DNA of 28,798 bases, from the NCBI GenBank assembly GCA_905214345.1, contig CAJMLV010000034.1, positions 1 to 28,798 on the forward strand. Reading direction: 5' to 3'. Source of the stretch: an uncultured bacterium (GTDB lineage: Bacteria; Bacillota; Clostridia; Oscillospirales; Ruminococcaceae). The first letter of the stretch is position 1. Each line of letters starts with the position of its first letter. This document shows, one piece after another, positions 23,173-28,798 of the stretch. The position numbers and the translations under genes are program-made. The notes beneath the pieces are model-generated. The model saw only the letters and a list, made by a program, of their open reading frames with translations. It did no database searches and was not told the DNA's origin.

Positions 23173-24030
23173 TTATTTTTTATGGGTCATCCGCTTTTTG
23201 GAAGCGGGACGGGAGGGCGCCTTGCGGGGCGCGTTTTTCTTGTTGGCGGGCTTGGGCTGGGGACGGATGCGAACAAACTGGATGGGATTGCCGTTGGCCA
23301 GAATCCGCTCTTCCACTTCCAGTTCAGGGAAGGATGCCAGAAAACGGTTCAGGCTCTTGGAACCGAAGTTGCGCACGTCGAAGTCGGGGTACCGCTTGAT
23401 AAGCTGGTCCCCCACCCGGGAGGTACGCACCCAACCGGTGCCGTCGTCCATCTCGTCGATCATGCCCCGCATCAGCTTATAGACGGAATCCCGGTTGATG
23501 GCGGTGTCATCCCCCGCTGCGGCCCGGGCGGCAGCTTCGGCGGCATCGGCCACGGCGTGACCGTCGGCAGGGGCCGCGGGCTCACTGTGGTCGCTGTGGT
23601 CCAGAATCAGGTCCAGATACTTGAACTGGTCGCATGCCTTGACAAAGGGCCCCAGCGTCTTGCTTTCGCCCATACCGATGACCAGCTTGCCGGCTTCCCG
23701 CAGGCGGGCAGCCAGACGGGTGAAGTCACTGTCCGAAGAAACGATGCAGAACCCATCCAGATTGCCGGAATACAGCAGATCCATGGCATCGATGATCATG
23801 GCGGAATCGGTGGCGTTTTTTCCGGTGGTGTAGCTGTACTGCTGCATGGGGATGATGGAATTGTTGAGCAGGGCATCCTTCCAGCTTTTCAGCCGGGGGT
23901 CGCTCCAGTCGCCATAGATGCGTTTGGCCGCCGCCACACCAAAGGACGCGGCTTCGTCCAGAATGACCTTGACGTATTTGGGCGAGATGTTGTCGGCGTC
24001 GATCAGGATGGCCAGTTTCAGATCCTCCAT
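23173..24030 (-). CDS. NYN-domain putative ribonuclease with C-terminal OST-HTH/LOTUS domain
   Basis: The 285-aa protein has a LabA/DUF88-type NYN (PIN-like) domain (residues 5-140) with conserved acidic residues in ILIDADNIS (Asp11, Asp13), NATDSAMIIDAMDLLY (Asp75, Asp81) and IVSSDSDF (Asp100, Asp102). These form the expected metal-dependent nuclease site. An Ala/Asp-rich linker (150-178) leads to a winged-helix OST-HTH/LOTUS domain (about 180-256), then a Lys/Arg-rich tail (258-285). Known LOTUS domains bind RNA, so the protein probably cuts or binds structured RNA; the target is unknown. It lies 12 nt after an rRNA methyltransferase gene, which hints at a link to ribosome or RNA metabolism. 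Strong AAGGAGG site. Confidence 0.85.
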   Translation of the reverse strand: MEDLKLAILIDADNISPKYVKVILDEAASFGVAAAKRIYGDWSDPRLKSWKDALLNNSIIPMQQYSYTTGKNATDSAMIIDAMDLLYSGNLDGFCIVSSDSDFTRLAARLREAGKLVIGMGESKTLGPFVKACDQFKYLDLILDHSDHSEPAAPADGHAVADAAEAAARAAAGDDTAINRDSVYKLMRGMIDEMDDGTGWVRTSRVGDQLIKRYPDFDVRNFGSKSLNRFLASFPELEVEERILANGNPIQFVRIRPQPKPANKKNAPRKAPSRPASKKRMTHKK

Positions 24031-24042
24031 CGGGGTCCCTCC

Positions 24043-25170
24043 TTACTTTTTGCGGTCGAAATACATATACACCTGGCACGGAATCATACCGTTGTAGATT
24101 TTGCGGCGCTTCACGGCCTTGCCGCCGAAGTGTGCTTCAAAGTCGGCGTCGGCGGTGATGGCATACAGCCCGGCGCCGGGATTGGCTTTCCAGGCATGGC
24201 CCAAAGCGGCCGCCAGGGCTGCGGCTTCGGCGGCATCACCCAGGCGTTCACCGTAGGGCGGGTTGGTAAGGACAGTGGCGCCCGCACGGGGCACAAAGTC
24301 CTTGACGTCCGCCACCTCAAAGTGGCAGCGGTCCCCTACCCCGGCCAGCTTGGCATTGGCGGTGGCCAGAGCCACAGCGGCAGGGTCGATGTCATAGCCG
24401 AAGCCCTCGAAGGCGGCATCCGGCTTGGCCTGCTCAATGGCCTTGGCCCGCTCGGCGCGCCAGACTTCGGCGGGAACAAAGTCGAACTGCTCGGCGGCAA
24501 AGCGGCGGCGCAGGCCGGGGGCAATATTCAGCGCCTTCTGGGCAGCTTCAATGACCAGCGTACCGGAACCGCAGAAGGGGTCCTGCACCAGGGTGTCCCG
24601 GCGCACACGGCCCAGGTCCGCGATGGCCGCGGCCAGAGTTTCCTTGATGGGTGCCAGGGTGGCATTTTTGCGGTAACCACGCTTGTGCAGACCGTCGCCG
24701 GAGGTATCCAGCATCATCTCCACCGTGTTCTTGCGCAGAGAAAAGCGCAGCTTGTACATCTTGCCGGTCTCGGGCAAGGTGGTGGTACGGTGTCCGGCCA
24801 TCAGCCGTTTGACCACAGCCTTTTTGACGATGCTCTGGCAGGCAGGCACGCTGGAAAGCTGGCTGGACAGGCTGGAACCCTTGACCGGGAAGGCTGCATC
24901 GGCGGGGATGATCTCCTCCCAGGGAATGGAATACACCCCGTCGAAGAGTTCGTCGAAGGTGGTGGCCTGCCAGGTCTTGAGGAGCAGCAGAACACGCTCG
25001 GCGGTGCGCAGATTCAGGTTGGCGGCGGCGATCACAGAAGCGTCCCCTTCAAAAATGACACGGCCATCGGTGACCTGCACGTTCTGGGCGCCGATCCGGC
25101 GCACCTCAAAGGCCAGGGTGGATTCGGTGCCGAAAAAGCACGGAGCTACAAGAGTGTAGGTGGTGGGCAT
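24043..25170 (-). CDS. rlmL: THUMP-domain 23S rRNA (guanine-N2) methyltransferase, RlmL/YpsC-like
   Basis: The 375-aa SAM-dependent RNA methyltransferase is the short single-enzyme form (like B. subtilis YpsC), not the fused RlmKL of E. coli. The N-terminal third holds the ferredoxin-like and THUMP region (about 1-155, including NLNLRTAERVLLLL). The Rossmann methyltransferase domain carries DPFCGSGTLVIEAA (197-210), GYDIDPAA and the catalytic motif TNPPYGERLGD (302-312) characteristic of N2-guanine methylation. The ATG at 25170 has AAAGGAC upstream. The exact guanine modified is inferred from family, not visible. It is followed 12 nt later by the NYN/LOTUS gene. Confidence 0.9.
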   Translation of the reverse strand: MPTTYTLVAPCFFGTESTLAFEVRRIGAQNVQVTDGRVIFEGDASVIAAANLNLRTAERVLLLLKTWQATTFDELFDGVYSIPWEEIIPADAAFPVKGSSLSSQLSSVPACQSIVKKAVVKRLMAGHRTTTLPETGKMYKLRFSLRKNTVEMMLDTSGDGLHKRGYRKNATLAPIKETLAAAIADLGRVRRDTLVQDPFCGSGTLVIEAAQKALNIAPGLRRRFAAEQFDFVPAEVWRAERAKAIEQAKPDAAFEGFGYDIDPAAVALATANAKLAGVGDRCHFEVADVKDFVPRAGATVLTNPPYGERLGDAAEAAALAAALGHAWKANPGAGLYAITADADFEAHFGGKAVKRRKIYNGMIPCQVYMYFDRKK

Positions 25171-25222
25171 GGCTTGTCCTTTCGTTGTAAAGAAACCTTG
25201 GCACGGGTTTTCCGCGCCATGC

Positions 25223-25277
25223 AAAAAAGGCAGGCCACACTGCCCGGCCGGTTGGACCAGGCTTTACGTGGCCTGCC
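25223..25277 (-). terminator. Intrinsic terminator after the S1-domain gene
   Basis: Minus strand GGCAGGCCAC (25268-25277) and GTGGCCTGCC (25229-25238) form a perfect 10-bp stem, followed by TTTTTTG (25222-25228). It ends the divIC-yabR transcript; the loop is about 29 nt and contains further GC-rich pairing. Confidence 0.85.
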
Positions 25278-25302
25278 GCTGTATGCGGTTCTGGTTTTGG
25301 GA

Positions 25303-25776
25303 TCAGCGCCGGCGGGAATAGCCGCCACGGCGGTTCTCGGTCACGCGCTTGAGGTCCGCGATCTTTTCCTCGCTCTGAGACTTGTAGCGTGCCATCATAT
25401 CTTCAAAGCTGAGATTGCCCTGCGGCTGCGAGGGCTTGGGCTGCCACACGCGGGGCGGAGCTTCGCGCTTGGCACGCTGCTGCGGTGCCCCCTGCTGCCG
25501 CTGCTGGGAGCCGCCGCCCTGCCGTGCGCCGCGTTCGGGTGCGGGCTGCGTGCGCTTGATAGAAAGCGCGATCTTGCCGTCCGGAGCGATGGACAGGACC
25601 TTGACTTTGACAGCCTGGCCGTCGCTGAGCACAGCGGTCAGATCCTGCACATACTCGTACGAAACCTCCGAGATGTGAACAAGGCCGTTCTTGCCTTCCG
25701 GCAAAGAGACGAAAGCGCCAAACGGCTTGATGCCGGTGACTTTGCCTTCGACGATATCCCCAACCTGAAATGCCAA
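25303..25776 (-). CDS. yabR: S1 RNA-binding domain protein (YabR-like)
   Basis: The 157-aa protein has one S1 (OB-fold) domain at residues 1-72 (VGDIVEGKVTGIKPFGAFVS, then GLVHISEVS and VKVKVLSIAPDGKIALSIKR) and a low-complexity tail rich in Gln, Arg, Pro and Gly (about 75-157). It resembles B. subtilis YabR, which lies in the same neighbourhood after divIC, and the general-stress S1 proteins. The start is taken as TTG at 25776: AAAAGGGG sits 8 nt upstream and the S1 domain begins at once. A longer frame to 25860 has no comparable site. Probably binds the ribosome or mRNA; no direct function is known. Confidence 0.87.
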   Translation of the reverse strand: MAFQVGDIVEGKVTGIKPFGAFVSLPEGKNGLVHISEVSYEYVQDLTAVLSDGQAVKVKVLSIAPDGKIALSIKRTQPAPERGARQGGGSQQRQQGAPQQRAKREAPPRVWQPKPSQPQGNLSFEDMMARYKSQSEEKIADLKRVTENRRGGYSRRR

Positions 25777-25869
25777 ACTATGATACCCCTTTTTCTGGTG
25801 GAACACATTGGTCCCGCCTGTTTTTATTTCAGAAAAGAGCCGAAGCTCTTTGCTGTTCAATGAATGGAT

Positions 25870-26151
25870 TTACTTGCCGCTGATGTCGATCCAGATGCGC
25901 TCATTCCCCTTGGAATAGCCCTCTTCCCGTGCGATGCGCTCGATAATGGCATCCTCACCGTCGTCCAGCGTGCGCTGCAGTTCCTCGTTCTTGGCCAGCT
26001 GGTCTTCCAGCTGGGCCTGTACGCCGACCAGTTCCTGCTGCTTGGCGCTGATGGACATCTGACAGCGTACCAGACTGTATACCAGCGATGCGCACAGGAT
26101 CAGGATAAACAGCGGAAGCAAACGCCGTAAAATACCATTTTTCCGGGTCAT
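25870..26151 (-). CDS. divIC: Septum formation initiator protein DivIC/FtsL family
   Basis: The 93-aa bitopic membrane protein has a short basic cytoplasmic N-terminus (MTRKNGILRR), one membrane helix (about residues 11-28), a coiled coil (about 33-66, with repeated Q/E and L positions), and a short C-terminal EGYSKGNERIWIDI segment typical of DivIC/FtsB. It works with FtsL and DivIB/FtsQ at the division septum. Strong AAGGAGG site. In B. subtilis the same neighbour order yabP-yabQ-divIC-yabR supports the identification. It has its own vegetative promoter (26203-26232). Confidence 0.9.
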   Translation of the reverse strand: MTRKNGILRRLLPLFILILCASLVYSLVRCQMSISAKQQELVGVQAQLEDQLAKNEELQRTLDDGEDAIIERIAREEGYSKGNERIWIDISGK

Positions 26152-26199
26152 GGTCTGCTCCGCCTCCTTACATGTCGGAAATAGAAGATTTATGCAGAA

Positions 26200-26685
26200 T
26201 TAATTATATAATATTTTCCTCTGCTTTTGCAACCGTTTTTTCCGCTTTGTTACCTTTTCCGGGGTATTTTTTGCCTTAATTGCCTTTTTTTCCTGTTTTT
26301 TGACGGCATGGCGGTACCATAGACGGGCAAAAGGAGGCGAGACCAGGCAGCGCATCCGCATGGCCACAGCCGCCAGCGCACCTGTCACGGTTTCGGCCAG
26401 GCGATGCAGCAGCCCCGAAACGGCCCAGTGCCAGGAAAGAGCCCCGGCTCCCAATGCGGCGGCCATATACCAACGTGCCACGCCTCCTGCGGAAGCGGAA
26501 GCCGTAAACCCGCAGAGCAATACCGACGCAGCGGCAAAAGCAAGCACATCCCACACAAAGGAAAGAACCCGGCCGTTGCCTGCCAGCAAGCCCAGAAAGT
26601 CTCTGCCAACAGCCAGAAGCAACCCAAGCCCCAGGCACCACACCACATCCTGCCCCACCGCCCACAAGGCAGGTGCGGCCGTCAT
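26200..26685 (-). CDS. yabQ: Spore cortex biosynthesis protein YabQ
   Basis: The 161-aa protein has three or four membrane helices (about residues 12-34, 42-61, 70-90, 97-112) and a strongly basic cytoplasmic tail (128-160, Lys/Arg-rich). This membrane-plus-basic-tail layout and its place between yabP and divIC match YabQ, required for cortex formation in B. subtilis. Primary sequence conservation in the family is low, so context carries much of the assignment. Its start overlaps the yabP stop as TGATG. The codons before its stop also form the -35 region of the divIC promoter. Confidence 0.82.
   Translation of the reverse strand: MTAAPALWAVGQDVVWCLGLGLLLAVGRDFLGLLAGNGRVLSFVWDVLAFAAASVLLCGFTASASAGGVARWYMAAALGAGALSWHWAVSGLLHRLAETVTGALAAVAMRMRCLVSPPFARLWYRHAVKKQEKKAIKAKNTPEKVTKRKKRLQKQRKILYN
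26203..26232 (-). promoter_or_regulatory. Vegetative-type promoter for divIC-yabR inside the yabQ 3' end
   Basis: TTGCAA (-35, 26227-26232; four of six), an 18-nt spacer, then a perfect TATAAT (-10, 26203-26208) in a locally AT-rich stretch. It lies in and just after the last codons of yabQ, 52 nt before the divIC ATG. Confidence 0.6.
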
Positions 26686-26996
26686 CAGCGAAGCAGACGG
26701 GAGAGCAAACCGCCGCTGCTTTCCCGGTTTTCGGTATATTGCAGAAACTCGATCTTGCCGGTGATGTGTACCTGTCCGGTGCGCACCGACAATTCCCCGA
26801 TCTGGATGCCCTGCCCGCCGATGGTCAGGTCCCCCTGCCCTGTTTTGAGCAGCGCGCCGTTCTCATCACAACTGACGATCCGGGTGACACCTGTTACGGT
26901 CAGGCGGGAACGGTCCTCCAGCTGAAGCGTGTGGGCCTTGAAAGCCGGGGCATCGGCCGGCGGCAGGATTGCGGTCTGGCTGGTCTGTTCTGGCAT
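26685..26996 (-). CDS. yabP: Sporulation protein YabP
   Basis: The 103-aa soluble protein has a YabP/YqfC-type beta-rich core: LEDRSRLTVTGVTRIVSCDE, then GDLTIGGQGIQIGELSVRTG and VHITGKIEFLQY. In B. subtilis, yabP belongs to the SigE regulon and is needed for normal spore cortex assembly. The ATG at 26996 is chosen because the core follows directly and AAGGGGGG lies 9 nt upstream; that site is inside the 3' arm of a hairpin (26999-27047). It couples to yabQ through a TGATG overlap. No clear SigE promoter could be read by eye. Confidence 0.86.
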   Translation of the reverse strand: MPEQTSQTAILPPADAPAFKAHTLQLEDRSRLTVTGVTRIVSCDENGALLKTGQGDLTIGGQGIQIGELSVRTGQVHITGKIEFLQYTENRESSGGLLSRLLR

Positions 26997-26998
26997 AG

Positions 26999-27047
26999 AA
27001 AAAAGCCCCCCTTGGTGCGGTATGGTAAAAGATATGCACCGGGGAGC
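26999..27047 (-). terminator. Terminator-like hairpin overlapping the yabP ribosome binding site
   Basis: Minus strand GCTCCCC (27041-27047) pairs with GGGGGGC (27005-27011, one G-U), extended by GGTGC/GCACC, and is followed by TTTTTT (26999-27004). The 3' arm contains the yabP Shine-Dalgarno sequence. It follows rqcP by about 38 nt. Confidence 0.7.
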
Positions 27048-27084
27048 CTGATTATGTCTGGTCTGCGGGATCTGCCGGAAAGAT

Positions 27085-27330
27085 TCAGCCTTCCAGCACT
27101 TCGTACAGTTCACGGGCCACGTCCTTGCCTTTGGGTTCTTCCACCGAAAGAACACGGACTTTGACCGGGCGGTTGCCGAAGGTGATCTCGATCACATCGC
27201 CGACCTTGACGGCGTAGCTGGCCTTGGCGGGTTTGCCCCCCACCAGAACACGGCCGGCATCTGCCACCTCATTGGCCAGGGTACGGCGCTTGATCAGGCG
27301 GCTGACTTTGAGATATTTATCCAAACGCAT
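27085..27330 (-). CDS. rqcP: S4-domain ribosome quality control protein RqcP (YabO)
   Basis: The 81-aa protein is a single S4 RNA-binding domain: MRLDKYLKVSRLIKRRTLA at the start, then AGRVLVGGKPAKASYAVKVG, with a GNRPVKVRVL end. Length and motifs match RqcP/YabO, which binds the 50S subunit and helps RqcH add alanine tails to stalled nascent chains in Firmicutes. Its neighbours (mazG and HU upstream, yabP downstream) match the B. subtilis yab cluster. It follows HU by 89 nt with a terminator between them. Hsp15-like heat-shock function is an alternative family label. Confidence 0.92.
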   Translation of the reverse strand: MRLDKYLKVSRLIKRRTLANEVADAGRVLVGGKPAKASYAVKVGDVIEITFGNRPVKVRVLSVEEPKGKDVARELYEVLEG

Positions 27331-27360
27331 GGACGGGATTCCTTTCCGCTGTCAAAGATA

Positions 27361-27401
27361 AAAAAGACGCCTGCCGCGCCAGATCAGCCGGCGGCAGGCG
27401 A
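27361..27401 (-). terminator. Intrinsic terminator after the HU gene
   Basis: Minus strand CGCCTGCCGC (27392-27401) and GCGGCAGGCG (27369-27378) form a perfect 10-bp stem with a 13-nt loop, followed by TCTTTTTT (27361-27368). It lies between the HU stop and rqcP, so rqcP depends on read-through or its own promoter. Confidence 0.85.
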
Positions 27402-27419
27402 TACGCATAAAAGCGCTTG

Positions 27420-27692
27420 TTACTGAACGGCGTCCTTCAGAGCCTTGCCGGCGCTGAAAGCGGGCAGTTTGGAAGCGGGGATGGTCATGGGCTCACGGGT
27501 CTGGGGGTTGCGGCCCTGACGTTCCTTGCGCTCACGCACCTCAAAGGTACCGAAGCCGACCAGAGACACCTTCTCGCCATTCTTCAGGGCGTCGGTGATC
27601 ACATCCAGCGTAGCGCTCACAGCCTTCTCGGCATCCTTCTTGGTCAGGCCGGCATTGGTAGCCACGGCGGCGATCAGTTCAACTTTGGTCAT
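27420..27692 (-). CDS. hup: HU-family DNA-binding protein
   Basis: The 90-aa nucleoid protein has standard length. The signature GFGTFEVRERKERQGRNPQT (residues 46-65) spans the beta arms that bend DNA, and the N-terminal helices (TKVELIAAVATNAGLTKKDA) form the dimer body. The ATG at 27692 follows a very strong TTGGAGG site. A TATAAA at 27713-27718 could be its -10, but the matching -35 is poor, so the promoter is uncertain. It lies 63 nt after mazG and is closed by a strong terminator. It was preferred over a 14-codon N-terminal extension that has no ribosome binding site. Confidence 0.95.
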   Translation of the reverse strand: MTKVELIAAVATNAGLTKKDAEKAVSATLDVITDALKNGEKVSLVGFGTFEVRERKERQGRNPQTREPMTIPASKLPAFSAGKALKDAVQ

Positions 27693-27755
27693 TGTTTTTA
27701 CCTCCAAGTGATTTATATGCCAAAAGCGGGTCACACTTTATCGAAAGTTCCGCCT

Positions 27756-28442
27756 TTAGACGGTTAAGTTGGGCGCGTCTTGTTCAAACGCATCGTTGCG
27801 GCGGGAAAGAGCCTGTTCCGGGTCGACGCCTCTGGCACGGGCCAGAGCCACCGTTTCGAACAAAAGCTGTCCCAGCGCCTGCTCGGCATCGGGGCCGTCT
27901 TTGGCGACGGTTTCTGCCAGGCGGGCCAGGTCCTCCGCATTGGGTTCCGGAAGTCCGGCACCATGTTTGGCCGCCCGCTTCTGCAGCTTGGCCGCACGCA
28001 TCAGCGCCGGAAGTGCCCGGGGAACGCTGGCCAGGTCCTTGGCCAGGGTGGTGCGCCCCTTTTCCATATTCTTGAGCGCATCCCAGTCATTTATGCCTTC
28101 GGCACCGTCCTGAGCCCCAAAAATATGCGGATGTCGCCAGATCAGTTTGCGGCACACGCCGTCACAGATCTGCGACCAGCCGCCGCGGCCGGCTTCTTCC
28201 TCAATGCGGGCGTGAAACACCACCTGCATGAGCACATCGCCCAGTTCTTCGCACAAAAGCTCCGGGTCCTGCAGATCAATGGCATCCACCGCCTCATAGG
28301 CTTCCTCCAGAAAGTTCATGCGGATGGATTCATGGGTCTGCACACGGTCCCAGGGACACCCGTTTTCCGGGTCGCGCAGAATGGCAATGATAGCAGCCAG
28401 ATCGTCGGCCGTATAGTATTCCTTTTGCGGATATTCGATCAT
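27756..28442 (-). CDS. mazG: Nucleoside triphosphate pyrophosphohydrolase MazG
   Basis: The 228-aa all-alpha NTP pyrophosphatase hydrolyses (d)NTPs to monophosphates, removing non-canonical or excess nucleotides. The N-terminal MazG domain is intact: CPWDRVQTHESI (residues 29-40), then metal-binding EEAYE (Glu47, Glu50) and EELGDVL (Glu66, Asp69). RHPHIFG and WDALKNMEKG follow. The C-terminal repeat is shorter and less conserved than in the ~260-aa E. coli protein. The ATG at 28442 has AGAGGAAAG upstream and a good promoter; a longer upstream frame overlaps that promoter and was rejected. B. subtilis has a longer YabN fusion at this locus. Confidence 0.94.
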   Translation of the reverse strand: MIEYPQKEYYTADDLAAIIAILRDPENGCPWDRVQTHESIRMNFLEEAYEAVDAIDLQDPELLCEELGDVLMQVVFHARIEEEAGRGGWSQICDGVCRKLIWRHPHIFGAQDGAEGINDWDALKNMEKGRTTLAKDLASVPRALPALMRAAKLQKRAAKHGAGLPEPNAEDLARLAETVAKDGPDAEQALGQLLFETVALARARGVDPEQALSRRNDAFEQDAPNLTV

Positions 28443-28455
28443 ACACTTTCCTCTG

Positions 28456-28470
28456 CGGCGGTCCGCCGCG
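28456..28470 (-). other. GC palindrome in the mazG leader
   Basis: GCGGCGG and CCGCCGC separated by one base lie in the roughly 30-nt mazG leader, directly before the Shine-Dalgarno. It can form a short tight hairpin or act as a protein-binding palindrome. No function can be assigned. Confidence 0.35.
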
Positions 28471-28479
28471 CCGGATACT

Positions 28480-28507
28480 ATTGTACAACAGAATCCCGGC
28501 TCGTCAA
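28480..28507 (-). promoter_or_regulatory. Promoter for mazG
   Basis: TTGACG (-35, 28502-28507), a 16-nt spacer, then TACAAT (-10, 28480-28485): five of six consensus bases in each hexamer. It lies between the zinc-ribbon gene stop and mazG and places the start near 28473. Confidence 0.65.
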
Positions 28508-28516
28508 GAACGGATT

Positions 28517-28798
28517 TTACAGCTGGGCACCGCAGTGGTTGCAGAACAGCGCATCCACGTCCACCTTGGCGTTGCAAACGGGGCAAACCTTGGTGGGCTG
28601 GTTGGATTCCAGTTCTTCCTCTTCCTCGAAGACTTCTTCGGGAGCTGCGGCTTCGGCGGTATCGGCCACGTCGGTAGCCTGGGCGGCAGCCTCTTCAGCC
28701 TGGGCGGCTTCGTCGGCGGTCATGCGGCTCTTGATCTCTTCAATAGCAGCTTCGATGGAAGCGATATGCTCGATATACTTATCCACCAGGGGCTGGTT
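28517..28798 (-). CDS. Zinc-ribbon domain protein, 5' end possibly outside the window
   Basis: The frame is open to the right edge: 93 codons are visible. The N-terminal half is helical (DKYIEHIASIEAAIEEIKSR), the middle is very acidic and Ala/Glu-rich (about 40 residues, likely disordered), and the C-terminus is a zinc ribbon with paired cysteines CPVC and CNHC separated by 12 residues, ending CGAQL. An in-frame GTG at 28786 could be the start but has no ribosome binding site, so the true start is probably beyond the edge. This resembles zinc-ribbon proteins of unknown role in Firmicutes; no function can be assigned. Confidence 0.7.
   Translation of the reverse strand, partial: NQPLVDKYIEHIASIEAAIEEIKSRMTADEAAQAEEAAAQATDVADTAEAAAPEEVFEEEEELESNQPTKVCPVCNAKVDVDALFCNHCGAQL

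Noticed and set aside
23155..23181. Hairpin followed by a T-rich run on the plus strand (terminator shape)
   Set aside because: No plus-strand gene precedes it. On the minus strand the T run is the Lys-Lys-stop end of the NYN gene, and the order is wrong for a minus-strand terminator.
23182..25863. Very long plus-strand open frame (893 codons) opposite the NYN, rlmL and S1 genes
   Set aside because: It lies antisense to three well-recognised genes, its translation is Gly/Gln/His-rich without any family motif, and high GC readily opens such antisense frames.
28443..28586. 48-codon N-terminal extension of MazG
   Set aside because: It would cover the mazG promoter and the end of the zinc-ribbon gene, has no MazG homology pattern, and lacks a ribosome binding site.
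1..28798. Mobile elements, CRISPR arrays, tRNA or rRNA genes, prophage or defence islands
   Set aside because: No transposase or integrase motifs, direct-repeat arrays or tRNA-like cloverleafs were seen by eye; gene content is core metabolic and cellular.

Overview
The window reads as one chromosomal segment of a GC-rich Firmicute, most likely an anaerobic gut Oscillospiraceae (Faecalibacterium / Gemmiger / Subdoligranulum-like). This is inferred from three things: a complete anaerobic (cbi-type) cobalamin pathway, the clostridial cluster mazG-hup-rqcP-yabP-yabQ-divIC-yabR, and protein style. No 16S rRNA or other decisive marker is present. Every supported gene lies on the minus strand, so transcription runs from high to low coordinates. 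I saw no tRNA, rRNA, insertion sequence, CRISPR array or phage gene.

Region 1 (about 28.8-25.2 kb) is housekeeping and sporulation/division: a zinc-ribbon protein cut by the window edge, MazG, HU, the ribosome-quality-control S4 protein RqcP, the sporulation proteins YabP and YabQ, DivIC, and an S1-domain protein (YabR). Hairpin terminators after HU, RqcP and YabR, and promoters before MazG and DivIC, split this conserved order into several transcription units.

Region 2 (about 25.2-20.2 kb) holds small unlinked functions: a THUMP-type 23S rRNA guanine methyltransferase (RlmL/YpsC-like), a NYN-nuclease/LOTUS protein, a GNAT acetyltransferase, a YcxB-like membrane protein, and a peroxide-defence pair, Bcp peroxiredoxin and YaaA.

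Region 3 (about 20.2-0.48 kb) dominates the window. An adenosylcobalamin riboswitch with a clear terminator and a competing antiterminator precedes 22 tightly packed genes covering about 19.3 kb. The order is btuF-btuC-btuD-cbiK-cbiD-cbiL-cbiF-cbiG-cbiH-cbiJ-cbiET-cbiA-cobT-cobU-cobS-(mini cobU)-cobC-cbiB-cobD-cobQ/cbiP-cobO/btuR-cbiC. Sixteen of the 21 junctions overlap, mostly by 4 nt. Together they supply corrinoid uptake, cobalt insertion into sirohydrochlorin, all ring methylations and rearrangements, amidations, adenosylation, aminopropanol attachment and nucleotide-loop assembly. Absent from the window are sirohydrochlorin synthesis, cobalt import (cbiMNQO), an L-threonine kinase (pduX type), a corrinoid reductase, and lower-ligand (DMB) synthesis (bluB or bza).

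Region 4 (below 0.48 kb) is a hairpin terminator, a well-formed promoter, and the 5' end of a magnesium-transporting P-type ATPase (MgtA) running off the left edge.

The most unusual points are the second, 112-residue CobU-like protein beside a full-length CobU with a diverged C-terminal motif, the legible riboswitch expression platform, and the yabP ribosome binding site embedded in a terminator-like stem. I found no wholly new multi-gene system.
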